From NCBI RefSeq assembly GCF_947179165.1, contig NC_077248.1, positions 47,828,232 to 47,892,231 on the forward strand: a DNA stretch of 64,000 nucleotides, written 5' to 3'. The notes under the pieces were generated by a model. It worked only from the letters and a program-made list of their open reading frames with translations, was not told where the DNA came from and ran no database searches. A program made the position numbers and the translations under genes. The DNA is from Solanum dulcamara. Lineage: Eukaryota > Streptophyta > Magnoliopsida > Solanales > Solanaceae. Below, in pieces: positions 22,150 to 33,677 of the stretch (position 1 is the first letter of the stretch; every line of letters begins with the position of its first letter).

Positions 22150-24690
22150 GTAATCCTTTCTACGATGTGCGGGCACTCAATTTAGCCCAAGATTTACCTT
22201 AGTGTTGTCTCGCGAGTCTTTATGTTTTTCCCTGTCCTTCCTTTGTTATCTTACGACCAGTATCGGCATAGACCTTTAGTTCCGCTATGACCATGTCCCT
22301 TTTTGGTCAGTTTGGTTTAACTTCCCCTATTGTATCCCCCCCCTTTCTGTACGCACCCATTCATTAGGGTGGGCTACTGAGTAGCGCTAAAGTTCTTTTA
22401 TATAGTAACCTTTGGAGCCATTTTGAGTTTTGGCTATTATTAGCTGGCATATCTTTAATGGAATTTCACATATGAGCTCCCCTATCCTTTATTCATTTTG
22501 TGTTCTTCTCATTTTCTACCACAGGAGGCTTTCTATTCCTTTGTCCTTGGTTATACATTTATCACAACATCATTTGCGACAAACTCTATAGCCAACATTT
22601 TGGCTTTTTGGTCTAGCATGTTGTCATTATCCCTCGTAGTGTCTCTTGAGTTATCCGATATCCTTCCATGGTTACATTTTTTTGTGTTTTTATCCGCAAC
22701 CACCTTCTAGTGTTATGTTGTTCAGGGTCTCGTCACAAACTTCTTAACGCTACCTTATGTCGCATTCCGGCTTCCATCCAATTATTGGTAACTTCCGGAG
22801 CTTTCCAACTTGGTTTAGCAAGATATCTTATCAAAGTTTAGACGTCTATCTCACATTTATTGCTATATCAACTACCTCCTCCTACCTTTGCCATTTTCTC
22901 ATTAACTTCCCCCCTTTAGGGGGTACCCGCACTTTCCTCTATTTGTACTTTGTTCTAAGTCTCTATGTCCAGTCTAAATTTTTGTCCAATTCCTTTCACC
23001 AATCTATTTGGTACCGCATCATGTCTTTATTTATCTGCATGTTTATAATCTGACTATCCGTGTACGGAGCCTTGATTAAATTACGAAGCGATAGAACCTT
23101 TCCATATCTAACATAATGTCTTATCTACTAATCAGTACTTGAACAATGTGACCTAGGGAACAACTCGTCCAAGGCCACCTTCTACTTTTTCTTTTTCCAA
23201 GAATTACTTAGCACCTGTAGTTGTTCCAATCCCTATTAGGTAGTGCTAGTATTCTGACGATAACTATTCTAGGTTTTCTCGAAGTAGTGGTTTTGTCCCA
23301 ACCTATATCCTTTGTTTCTTGGGACGAATAAAAGTTACGTCATTTGTTCCTTAAGTTTTCCATCCTCGTCCCTTAAGGATTCCACTATTTTTGGGGCGAC
23401 GTTGTGTATACGCGTCATTTATTTGTATCTTAAGCCCCATGCTCTTACTCCGTTCTCAATGCAGGCCTTTAACTTAGGCAACGCGTACGAAGTGCATCTT
23501 ACTAGTGGTTCCAATTTATCCTTGCATACTCATATCACACTGTTCAGTTCATACTTACATATCCCCCTTTTAATTCGTATTCCTGTTTAGTTCCTGACAC
23601 CTCCTTGAGGTGCTTCTGTCTAAAGCTCTTTCCCTCAATTAGTCGGTGGAGAACTATAAGCTGTTATCGTAACCCTTCTTTCAATCATTGTTGGAAGAAA
23701 ATAGAACCTCTTAAACATCACAGTACTTCTTCTAATACTTGACCTACCTGGTCTCCTTCTGAGTTTATCCTCGAGTTATGAACAACTCATCTAATTTACA
23801 ATTAGGAGTTGAGGCCTTGGATTATTTTTTTCAAAAAGAGTGAAACTCATTCGCGGGACATCTTATCCTTCACCCTGAGCCCTCTGTTTATATTTCTACA
23901 GTACAAATACGGCTGGAGATACCGTAGTCTGAACTTTACTACTTAATTAAGCTTTTGTTACTCCGAAATAAAATTCTTCAAGTAAAAAAAAAGTGCCCCT
24001 TGTCGGCGACCTGAAAGATACCTCTTACAGTTTTAGTTAAACACAGTAGGGGTATTTGGTATCAATTTCTCGGGCATCTCAAGAATCTATGCTTTACTTC
24101 CTTTTTCTTGTTCTGGGAAACTTTCGGCAGAGTTTCCTCTACATTTCTTACTTATCCCAAAACCTGCATGCAGAAAATACCAACAATGCCTCACAGGGCC
24201 AGCATATATATTTACATGTCATATCACAGCCGCACAGGGCTTTCAATGTCATTTTTTTTTTTCGCAGCCACACAGGGCTTTCAACGTCAACAATAATATA
24301 AAAATATTAGACTTACCTCATATGTCCAACTTCAAACTGCAACTATTGCACTTCCTGACTGCTTTCCCTTCAGGTTTCAGCTTTACATTTCAAATAATAC
24401 TTCACTACCTTACCTAACGGATATCTTCCGTGCCTTCACTTTACTTACCTGCGTGCTTTGTAACTTTCCATGTCATCAATTACTTTCTTCTGTTGGTGTC
24501 ATCCTTCTGTTAAGATCCAAGGTTAGTATAAGGAATTTTTTCCTATGACTCAGATCTAAAGCACGATCTCAGATGTAGAAGAAAGGTAACATCCTAAATG
24601 TCCTATAGCTTCCTGTTTATAGATGTGGCGCACAACACATCGATAACCAAGACTCTATTAGACACGGTCTGCAAACACTCCGAGGACGAA
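22150..24690. other. Internal region of element E without recognisable coding
   Basis: Only short ORFs occur in all frames, and no gag, protease or RT motif was found. Short direct repeats of CACAGGGC with flanking CAGC/CAAC occur near 24195-24290 and recur in element F near 53745-53800. The stretch 24480-24708 aligns collinearly with 53990-54219 of element F, so this is ancestral leader sequence. Confidence 0.6.
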
Positions 24691-24692
24691 CT

Positions 24693-24704
24693 GCTCTGAT
24701 ACCA
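24693..24704 (-). other. Primer-binding site of element E
   Basis: On the minus strand this reads TGGTATCAGAGC, 4 nt from the 5' LTR. It is an exact match to the plant initiator tRNA-Met 3'-end complement and fixes the minus orientation. Confidence 0.95.
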
Positions 24705-24708
24705 CTTC

Positions 24709-27700
24709 TGTCACGACCCAACCCCGTAGGCCGCGACTGGGGTCCGACCTGGACCCCCCGTACATATATCTATTAGCTGAGGTCACATTGAATCGTAAAT
24801 AAGACAATATCATGTAACAGAGCCCCACTGGCGATAACATTTTCATAAACTGTAGCCCTTTTCGTTTGTATCACAACATGACAGGGCACGCAAGCCGACA
24901 AGGCTGCCATAACATAATAATATATATCATATATCATGTAGACCCATCTTAATCAAACTGACATACACAACCCACATATACATATCTGCAGACCTCTAAA
25001 CATATAAATGATAACATATGGCGGGACAGGGCCCCCGCCGTACCCCTGAATGGATAAAACAATTTCTATACATCCGTGGACAGTATCAAAAACTAGGCTC
25101 CGATACAATGAAGCCTCTTCCAGCTGAGCTGCATGGAATCCTAAGCTGACGGACTTCCAAAATCTGTATATGTACCTGCGGGCATGAACGCAGCCCCCCG
25201 AGAAAAGGGGTCAGTACGATATGTGTACTGAGTATGTAAAACATAATATAAAACAACTGGAAACATATCTGAGATGGAGAATCAGGGGATAAGATATCAA
25301 TTCAGAAACTTGTACCTGTACTTTATGAATTACAAAAACATGCATGTTCGAGTCATATCATATAGTCGGCCCTTTCGGGGGTCCGGTGAATCATCTCTGT
25401 AAAATCATCTCTGTAAAACCATCATGGCCCCAGTGCCATCACCACCTTATTACAACTCATCATCATATATTTATACACGTATCCTGGCCCTCTATTGAGG
25501 GACTCAGTGAATAATGCAGTGAACTGTGCACGAGAACATATCCTGGCCCGGGACTCAGGGAAAGAAGTGTTATAATATACACGAGTAGAGTAGTGAGTAA
25601 CTATATGCAATTTAAATCATTATCAGAGACTCGACAGAATAAGAAAGTTAAGCTTTTATTTGAGAACCCGAGTAGCGGTGTAGTCATCTCGAGTGTCCTC
25701 TAAATGCCATTATGGGCTGTCTCAATTATAATCTCGGGGCTCCTAGACATGTACTAAAGTAAAGCCAAATCGCTTATGGAACCAGAACATTTGTTAACAT
25801 ATAGTCTGTAAGACTTGGAGCCTGTACATTTGTTACCTTTTTAACATATAAAAGTTTCCAGGGAAATAGTTCGATTATTATAAAAGTTCGATATTCAGAC
25901 GTAAATAAGAGATGCTAAGAATGGAGTTACGCCGGAACTCATATCATGTTTAACCTACAACTAAGACATGCCAGAAGAAGAAAGAGAATAAACTATATAT
26001 GGTCTGTACTTTTCTTTATGGGATCTACATACACATATTTCATACCCGGCCCATCATGGGGCTCGGTGAATCATTATGGCATCATAATCTCACTTTCGTA
26101 CCAAACACGTATCAAAGGAAATAAGAGATAGCTTTCCAAATACTAGTGTTTAATACATAGAAGCCTTACTAGGCAATACTCAATTCTTGCAGAAATTCCA
26201 ATACTAAGCAGTGGACATGGGTTATGAGGCATACTTGGAGTTTTGGGAATGGAATTATCCCCACATTCCACACACACTTCACTTAAGGCTAAAACTTGCC
26301 AAAAGGAAAGAAAGATAATTGTACGTGCTTATACCAAAACATGCCACAAGAAAGCTTTACATACCTTTTGGGAGTTACCCTTTATCCTGCTCGTCTCGTC
26401 GTCTTCCGAACCTATTCAATATGAAAGTAATACGAATATCAACTACTCTTAACTTTCCAGCATCTTGGATTACGCCTTAATGTTAATGGAATCTATTGCC
26501 TTAGTTGTTTCCTCGACTAGTCCTTTAGTTTGTTAAGGCGTTAACGAAAATTGGGCAGCACCTCCCCTATAATGTGCCCTATCCAAATTTCCAATCATGT
26601 CCCTAAGACCTACAGCCAACCAACAACAACAACCTGCAGCAATTCATACCAACAATATACAACATACACTCCAAACAACTTATTCCAAAAATACGATATC
26701 TCAATAGGGCGTCTAGCCTTTATTTTGTGACGCCTTTAATTATACATAACAAGGGGTCATGTGGCTTCTACCAGCAGCACCATAACCCACATTAGGACAT
26801 ATTTAGGCCCTGCAACAACAAGCCACACCCCTGCAGAGCAACTCACAAGAACAACACTTTGTTTCGACAACAATTCAACTATAACGACTACAAATTAGTT
26901 TATTCTGAACGCCAAGTATTTCTAAGCCATTTTCATATTTCCAGCCACCAATAGGGAGTGTAACATGCTCCATCAGAACAAATAAAGCTCAAATTTAAAG
27001 AAGAAACCTTACCTTACGTTAAACTTGTCAAACTCGCCAAAACTATCCAAAATGTGAAATTTGGACAGCTTACTGTTTTACCTTGTCGCTTCATTTCGAA
27101 GGGGTAATGGAGGGAAACAGGATTTACGTCCTTCATGAAAGTTATATACATGTGTATTAGGGTCGCAAACAATTTCGAATCATCCCTACATCAATTTTGT
27201 ACAAAAAGATATGACCAAAATACTCACAGCTGTCCGTGTAGGATTTCCGAAACCAAATTTGAGCAGTACCTCCTCTACACTTCATCACCACTTTTCAAGC
27301 TGATACAAGTGGAACTGGATTTTGGAGTCTGAATGAAAGTTATAGAACCACGAAATACCTTTCCAAAACATATTAAATCACTTGAAACGAATCTGTACAC
27401 AAGAAGTTATACGATTATTACTAACCACTGTCCCTTCCAAAAACGGGTTTATTAATTAACGTTTTCTCTTATTTTCTCTTCCAAATTCCAATTGCAAAGC
27501 TGGAGTTTTACTTCCATGAAGGTCTTAAAATACATATATACATATCCACATACTTAAGGTACACCGTATATAATTAATTCACGGAAGAAAATTGGAAAAC
27601 AAACCTTTAAACTTCAAGAACCATGGCTGCCTCTCTATTTCTCTCCCTCACATTTTTTTCTCTCTAAGTTGGATGATGTTTTGATGGATAACTGAAGTAT

Positions 27701-28253
27701 ATGATATATATCAACATATATATGTGGCTTTAGGGTGTAACACGTGTCAACCCCAAGAGGTGACACGTGTCCAGCCCCTATTGGGCCACCGTATCATGCT
27801 GCCAACTATGGGCTGCCACGTGGCAGTGGGGTCCACCACCACCCCCCCAAGCAGGTGGATCACCTGCTTGCTTGAGGTGCTGCCACGTGTCGCTTCTTCA
27901 TTGGCTACCACGTGTCTCTTTTTTTTCTCCCTTCCTCGTGGGCTCGTAATCTCGTCTTATTTTATGTACCTATGTAATCCGTGCTACGTAAGTTTGATAT
28001 ATGCTTAAGTAGCTCAAGTGCATATGACTTTTAACTTAGTAGCTTACATAGGTAAATCGAGTCCTACGACTCATTACTTGACCTCCAATTCCTTTCGGAC
28101 TCTTATGATTTCATCTCCAACCTTCTCTAGTATGGGGTATCACATTCTCCCTTCCTTAGAGCCGTTTGATAGTGTCGTAACTTAAGTGGCTCACATGCTA
28201 ACTTCTAAGTAACTTAAGGGACATTCCGAGTTTTAAAAGGGTGGGGTGTAACA
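24709..28253 (-). repeat. 5' LTR of element E (3545 bp)
   Basis: It is the same length as 17093-20637 and differs at about twenty positions that I could find (for example GCAAGAAGAC against GCAAGCCGAC, and CGTGTTCAGCC against CGTGTCCAGCC). It contains the presumptive promoter used to transcribe E. ORFs inside duplicate those of the other LTR and are not genes. Confidence 0.95.
27715..27914 (-). promoter_or_regulatory. G-box cluster and TATA-like box of the element E 5' LTR
   Basis: CACGTG occurs at 27741, 27764, 27817, 27884 and 27909, exactly as in the other LTR. In transcription direction the G-boxes lead to CATATATATG (27715-27724), a TATA-box candidate 17 bp beyond the last G-box. A pyrimidine/purine-rich CTCTCT stretch follows, where initiation could occur. 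Inferred, not shown. Confidence 0.65.
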
Positions 28254-28640
28254 CTTTAGGTACCTCTAGTACATCATTTATATAGTGGGGACTCAATGGT
28301 ATGTCCACTCCTCTGATGTGGATAGTGGGGTCGGGTTCATCCCAACGTACAATAGAAAGTATAGCATAGAACTCTCTCACCCTCCAATTCATACGGAGGG
28401 AGGGGATTCAGTCAATAGGGCCCACCCAAATTCCTCTAGCTTAGCACGAAAATTAGGTAGCTTGTCCACCACCCCCAATATATAGAAGCCCATCTCAGAT
28501 AAGAACTTTTTGTTTCAAAAGTCGTGATGCCTCTCCTGACTATTGGCATTAGGGAATCAGACGAAGGAGACGTTGGCGTCGTCATTGTGATCCATAGTGT
28601 TGTATCTGCAAATTTCACAAAATTCGATTAGAACTCCATA
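28254..28640 (-). pseudogene. N-terminal half of the plant-transposon-protein ORF, cut by element E
   Basis: The minus strand gives FLSEMGFYILGVVDKLPNF and EEFGWALLTESPPS and then, after a frameshift near 28395, NWRVREFYAILSIVRWDEPD and IRGVDIPLSPHYINDVLEVP. It ends at the element E junction (28253/28254). The V-R-E-F-Y-A motif and the R-G-V-x-(I/V)-P-L-S-P block are typical of the N-terminal part of the family whose C-terminal half lies at 16555-17092. The codon phase at 28254 continues correctly into 17087 when E and one target copy are ignored, so both halves were one ORF before E arrived. Confidence 0.75.
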
Positions 28641-29553
28641 GTATAAGTGTAAAATAGAGGTTGGATAAGGGAGGAAAGAACCTCAAAGGTGAGGCCACTT
28701 CCTGGAAAAATCTCGCTAGAGCGGAAAGATCCCGCCAAAGCATCAATATCCCACCAGAGTGGCCCTACCAGAGCGGGATGAAGGCTGCCAGAGCGGGGTT
28801 CATTCAGAAAGAACACCAGGCGCGTTCATGGTGCCTCCCCACCCCCAAATCAATTATTCATTCAAAATATTTGTAGATCAGTAATCCTTAGTGTCATAAC
28901 AACCTTATTTACAAAATATTTTGGTTCAAAAACTCCCAATAGTTTTTATAATCAAGGTTGGAGCCAATGAAAACCTTTCAATTTCTACCCCCTTATTTTA
29001 GACCAATTTGGGCAAAATCTGTTGCTATCCAAGATGTTGTGAAGACGTTGTGGACATAAAAGGAAGGTCCATGCTATGTTATTCTACCAATGCAAGTAAT
29101 GTGTTTCAAAAAGGGTTTAAAAACTACCTTATGGGCTTTTGATTCTAATGAATCTTAGTATGTTATCATTAGAATGTAAGTAATAGCATTAATGTCCTTA
29201 CCATAGAGTAGACGATCGGAGTGAGGAGTTTGAGAAAGATTTGGGAGAGTTTGAGTGAGTAAATGTGAAGAATTGGGAGAAACCATTATTCTCCCTATTC
29301 TTTACTGGTCATGTCCATCCCGCCAGAGCAGCAGGATCCCCGTAACAGCGGCGCTGCTCCAGTAGAAAGAATCCCGCCAAACCAGGATGAGGTGGGGCAG
29401 TGGGGTTTGAGAAATAGGTGTCAACTTATCTTAAGTAATCCTTTTCGGTCATGCATTCATGGTAATTACATTCGCACCATAATTCAGAGTATCATTCGGT
29501 CAAGTGGTGCCCTAACCAGTTTGTGAACGAACGAAGGGTAAATTGGCATCTAT
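28641..29553. other. 3' internal region of element D with palindromic GC motifs
   Basis: It contains clusters of CCCGCCAGAGCGGG-like imperfect palindromes at about 28710-28800 and 29318-29390. No coding is recognised. A clear polypurine tract before the 3' LTR is missing; only a weak GAACGAACGAAGGG is seen. Confidence 0.5.
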
Positions 29554-31637
29554 TGTAATGACCTAAATCATCATTATTAAAATTAAAAGAAATATCAAGA
29601 AATTTATTCAACTGGGTCCTACCATCCCACCAGAGTGGGATCGTCCCACTTAGAGGCGCCACCGGAGCGGGAATGTGCCCACTAGAGCGGAAAGACGTGG
29701 GTCAGAACTTAAGTCACGATTTTCTTATTTTCCCACTTCTCCCAAGTGTAATTTAGAGGATATGGTTACTACAAAATCCCTCCAAAGGATACTCCTGACT
29801 TGGGAAGAAGAGGAGAAGGAATCTCAGCACTTGAAGGCTTTCAACCGGTGGAATTCAATCCTGCCTTGCTTGTAGGACATCTGGAACCAAAGCTTTCAAT
29901 AAATTTATCCCTCCATAGTTTCTTGGCGCCCAGGTAGTCTAGGCTTCTCTTTTTTGAGTAGTAAATCTATACCCATTGTGTAGTATAGAAAGAAATTTGA
30001 TGAGAAATTATATAATGAAGTTGTAGGCCATGGATCATGGGTAGAAATTTGGTTGCATTAGTGTGTAATCTGAAGTGTCCTAGGTAAGAGGGTGGTATAA
30101 TGATATGAGGAGTTATTGATGGTGATTTTAGTGTATGTAGACGAGTTAAGTTGTAATGGATACGGTATCATGTACAGAGATATGAAATGCATAAATGTTA
30201 GAGATTAACCTTAGGATTTGGTAGTGCAGGTAATGGTTTGGTTGCCCGGGTGTGTTCCATGTACTTGTTGAATTATTTATGATATGCATAGATGTGTGTG
30301 AATACGGGAAACATGGTAGATTTTATGCAAGTTGATCACCTGCTAGCCTATTTTATAATGAAATCACTCTTGTGATATAATGTGGCCTATTATTAATAGT
30401 TGTGATTGAATTGCATGATTGGATCGGGTGTCACATTCCGAAATAAAAATTGGATCAGGTTTCATACTCTGATACGTATTTGAATCGGATGTCACATTCC
30501 AACACATTCTTGAATTGGGTGTTATATTTCGACATAATTATGGCTGGATTGGGGGTCCTTTGAGAGGGCCAACTATGTGAGTGTGGATGGTACCATGAGA
30601 GGACCAGATGATATTTATATTTGTGTACTCGGGAGGTTAGTTGTAAATGAGCTAGAGAAAGAGAATTTATAAAGGAACCCTTGAGTTGAGGCGTGTTCGC
30701 TGTAAAGGACTATGAACCTTATAAGCTTATTATGGTAAGATAATGGACCGTGTTAGGCCTCGATGTGACTCATGCTTTATGTGAAATATCTTATAATTAT
30801 TGGTTTAGAGGTGGAGGTTGCTTGTTGACAGGGACTGTTCTCATTAAAGTTCTCACGGGTAACTATGGTAGTAGTAGTTGTTACCTAGAAATTGGGTTCA
30901 GTTATGGGGTGTGGTTATGGAATGGCTAGGTCCCTATTGTTGTTAGACAACTAGATCAAGACCAGTGGTATTTGGGTGGACCCATTGAGTGGCTAAGGTT
31001 GTTTGGGGTGATAACTGTTAGAGCGAAGTGAGCAATAGTATAGTAGACCTATAACCCACAGGTTCCATGTTTGTAACTAGAGTAGGTAGTGAAACTCTGA
31101 ATGGTAGAGTGATGAAGACTATAAGAGTGAGAGTAAGGAGTTCACTTACTTGGTTGGGTGGACCATCTTATAAGGTTTGATTATTATGATCTCGCTTATT
31201 TTTAGTTCATATACTATGAGATGGGTATCAGATTGATCAATGATGCCTACCATTACGTGTTGTTTTGTACTGATGCTACTCTTTTTATACCACTTGGCAT
31301 AGTCTGGTTGCAGGGTCAGTTATGTCTCTTAGGTGAAGACGAAACAGAACCTCCAGCAGATTCTATTTTTGTTCTTTTTAGGGTAGGAGTTGTGTCATTG
31401 TTCTTTTATTTGGTTATAACTCTTAGAAGCTCTTGTACCTATTTTAGACTAGTATCCATGAGGTTTTTGTGTGTTATTTTTATGCAAGTGTATTACTACA
31501 TATTTCTATAAACTTCTGGCTTAATTACTCAAGTTTTGATTTAAATTCCGCAATGATTTTTATATAAGAGGTTAACGGTTCTCCTACTTGGGTCTTACAG
31601 TGGGTGCCCACACGGCCCGGTGGATTGGGTCGTGACA
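29554..31637 (+). repeat. 3' LTR of element D (2084 bp)
   Basis: It starts TGTAATGACC and ends GGGTCGTGACA, with conserved TG...CA ends. It is homologous to 12795-14868. The about 30-bp array recurs at 30419-30545. The ORFs at 29675-29875 and 31221-31511 are LTR sequence. Confidence 0.85.
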
Positions 31638-31642
31638 GGGTC

Positions 31643-33030
31643 AGTGGCATATTTTAAGTAAGAAAAGTTCCATTTTTATTTATACAACTTCGTTCTTGGG
31701 AAGCTAGAGACGACCTAGGGCTATTTCTTTCCAATTTTCTACCAATTTCTTCGGTAGAGGTAAGTTATTCATTTCTCTAACTTGTAATTTGATTCATAGA
31801 CCTTAGAATCTATGGGAGTTCTCTTAGGAAAAGGTTTTGACCTAAAATTAATGGTGAAAAAAACCCTAATTAGGTGAGATGATCATGAAATTGCCCAAAG
31901 TTTAGAATTTTAACAAATTTCAGGTAAATTAAGTCATTGTTCATTGATTGTTTGTATTTTTTGTTTGTTTTAGACTAAGAACGAGCCAAAGCATTGGAAA
32001 AAGAAAAAGTTCCGATTCTTTAGAGTTTCCAAGGCTTGTTTCAAGGTAGGTGATGGTTGCATTTTCATGTTTATGTTATATGTACCTGTTAACTACTTCA
32101 CTAGTATTGCATGCATGATATATAAATAAGGAAAAGGAAAGAACATGAATTGAAATGACATCTGTGATCAGATTGCATGCAATGAATGTATTACTTGGTT
32201 GTACAAGGTGTCTGCATATTCATTGTGATGTATCACTTCATGTTTGGATAGGGTACCACGCCGGTAAATTTGAATCATGTACCACGTCCGTACAATTGGA
32301 TCGGGTACCACGCTAGTATATTTAAAATGGGTACCACACTGGTACACTAACTATTGAAATGGGTGTCATGTCTATACACTAACAGTTTGGGCATGATTTC
32401 CATGAAAGGACCATCGTTTGATTGTTGCATTGTGATTGAGTATGTTTACTTGTATAATGATTCAAGAGTTGCATAATTATGATGTGATTGTATATTATTG
32501 CCTTACTATGTTGTAGTTTCTTGTTCATATTTTATTCACTGAAAATGGTCGTGTGATCCTACTAGTTGACTGTGGTTGTATACTCATATTGTACTTTTTA
32601 TTTTTATTTTGTTGAGTACAGGGCATATTCAGGCAGCTGACTAGAGACCTCAGTTAGGAGATTATTGAATGTTGGAATTTAAGGTTGAGCTAGTTCTTTT
32701 AGGCCATGTGGATTCATCTTAGCTCTTAGTCCTTTCCTTTTGAACTCAGACTTTTTAGACTATTGTTTTATTATGTATTGTTCTCGAGATTACAACCCCT
32801 TAATCTAGACCTTTAGATAGAGTTTTGGTATAATGATTTTCAAGTTCTAGGGAGATAATTTCCGCATGTTTTAATAATATTATCCGAGTTTATGGGAACT
32901 CAATTTTTAAACTAATTATTTAAATTGTTTCCACATATTTAAATGTGTGTTTTGTTGATAGTATGCTTTAATTGGACGTAGTATTGATTCTCCCACTAGA
33001 GGGTTAATATGGGTACCACTCATGCTGAGA
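31643..33030 (+). mobile_element. LTR C, right part
   Basis: This continues LTR C (12393-12794) after the insertion of D. It includes a 26-bp tandem array (32246-32381) and ends near GGGTACCACTCATG. Sequence just beyond (33030-33120, acidic-coding EEDVEKETEEDVEP) could be the start of a gag leader, but this is uncertain. The 127-residue minus ORF at 32916-33299 spans this boundary and is spurious. Confidence 0.5.
32246..32381. repeat. 26-bp tandem array in LTR C
   Basis: Five units of the form GGATCGGGTACCACGCCGGTA start at 32246, 32272, 32298, 32324 and 32356. The spacing is 26 bp except for one 32-bp unit. Confidence 0.85.
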
Positions 33031-33136
33031 ATGTACCAAGAGGAGCGACCCTTCCCCCACCTCAGAATGACATGGAAGAGGATGTGGAGAAAGAAACAGA
33101 AGAGGATGTGGAACCATAGATGGAAGCACTGACTAG

Positions 33137-33420
33137 TAGGGTTGTTCATGGTTATGGTTAAAAAAATAAATCGAACCGCTATCCAAACCGAATCAATTAG
33201 AAAAAGTGATATTTGATTTGGTTTCATTAGGTTTGATTTTATATTTTGATAATCGATACTATTTAATTTGGTTTTGATCTTACTTAAAATGAACCGCAAA
33301 AATAACCAAACCGAACCGAGAAATTATATGTATAAATTTCATAATTATTTATATATTATTCATAAATAAAATATAAAAAATTTATTAAATTTTAATTAAA
33401 TCTTTAAATTTACCACTTTC
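33137..33420. mobile_element. hAT-like non-autonomous fragment (AACCGAA family)
   Basis: It begins TAGTAGGGTTGTTCATGGTT and contains AACCGAATC/ACCAAACCGAACCGAG motifs typical of a widespread plant hAT-like repeat with TAGGGNTGTTCA termini. The right terminus is not recognisable. Confidence 0.5.
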
Positions 33421-33677
33421 TCAAGTCCAACACTTATATTTTGATATATAATTTTCTTGTACCCCTCCCCGAGTAGTTCCTCAATTGTTGAGCTTGGAGT
33501 TTTTATTGCTATAAAGATTTGATCTTCTGATCTTTGGTGTTTAATGACTTTAATATTACTTAACTAAATCACTTTTTTTTATGTAATAACAATTCTAATA
33601 TTGCTTAATTGAATCTATAGTAGCTTTCTAGTGAATTTTTCATATACTAGGTGTTTGTGTCTATCGAGATGTGCATG

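Larger units (their letters stand above)
17093..28253 (-). mobile_element. Ty3/Gypsy chromovirus-derived element E, full length 11,161 bp
   Basis: Both ends are complete: two LTRs of identical length (3545 bp), a primer site (24693-24704), a polypurine tract (20638-20653) and a near-perfect 5-bp target duplication. The primer site lies next to the right LTR and reads on the minus strand, so transcription runs right to left. By eye I count about twenty substitutions and no indels between the LTRs, roughly 0.6 percent, so the insertion is recent. The internal 4.07 kb keeps only a frameshifted integrase tail and chromodomain (20770-21190) and a 5S rRNA-like insert. The chromodomain and long LTRs point to the Tekay/Del type. 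It is inserted in element D and interrupts an antisense ORF. Confidence 0.92.
12795..31637 (+). mobile_element. LTR retrotransposon D, non-autonomous, hosting element E
   Basis: Two direct LTRs (12795-14868 and 29554-31637) enclose an internal region with an initiator tRNA-Met type primer site (14872-14883). The flanking pentamers AGGTC (12790-12794) and GGGTC (31638-31642) match at 4 of 5 positions, consistent with a target duplication. Subtracting the nested element E (17093-28253) leaves about 7.7 kb with 3.5 kb of internal sequence. I see no gag, protease, RT or integrase there, only an antisense degenerate ORF (16555-17092 plus 28254-28640). It therefore looks like a large non-autonomous derivative moved by another Gypsy element. 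Confidence 0.75.

Noticed and set aside
17093..28253. Segmental or tandem gene duplication (17.1-20.6 kb against 24.7-28.3 kb)
   Set aside because: Equal 3545-bp length, TG...CA ends, primer site, polypurine tract and a near-perfect target duplication show that these are LTRs of one retrotransposon.
12393..33030. Target duplication ATAGT for LTR C (12388-12392 against 32958-32962)
   Set aside because: The right copy is not preceded by an LTR-like CA end and lies inside the apparent LTR, so it is probably chance.
32916..33299. 127-codon minus-strand ORF
   Set aside because: It spans the end of LTR C, non-coding sequence and a hAT-like repeat. It has no domain and a low-complexity hydrophobic composition, so it is a chance ORF.
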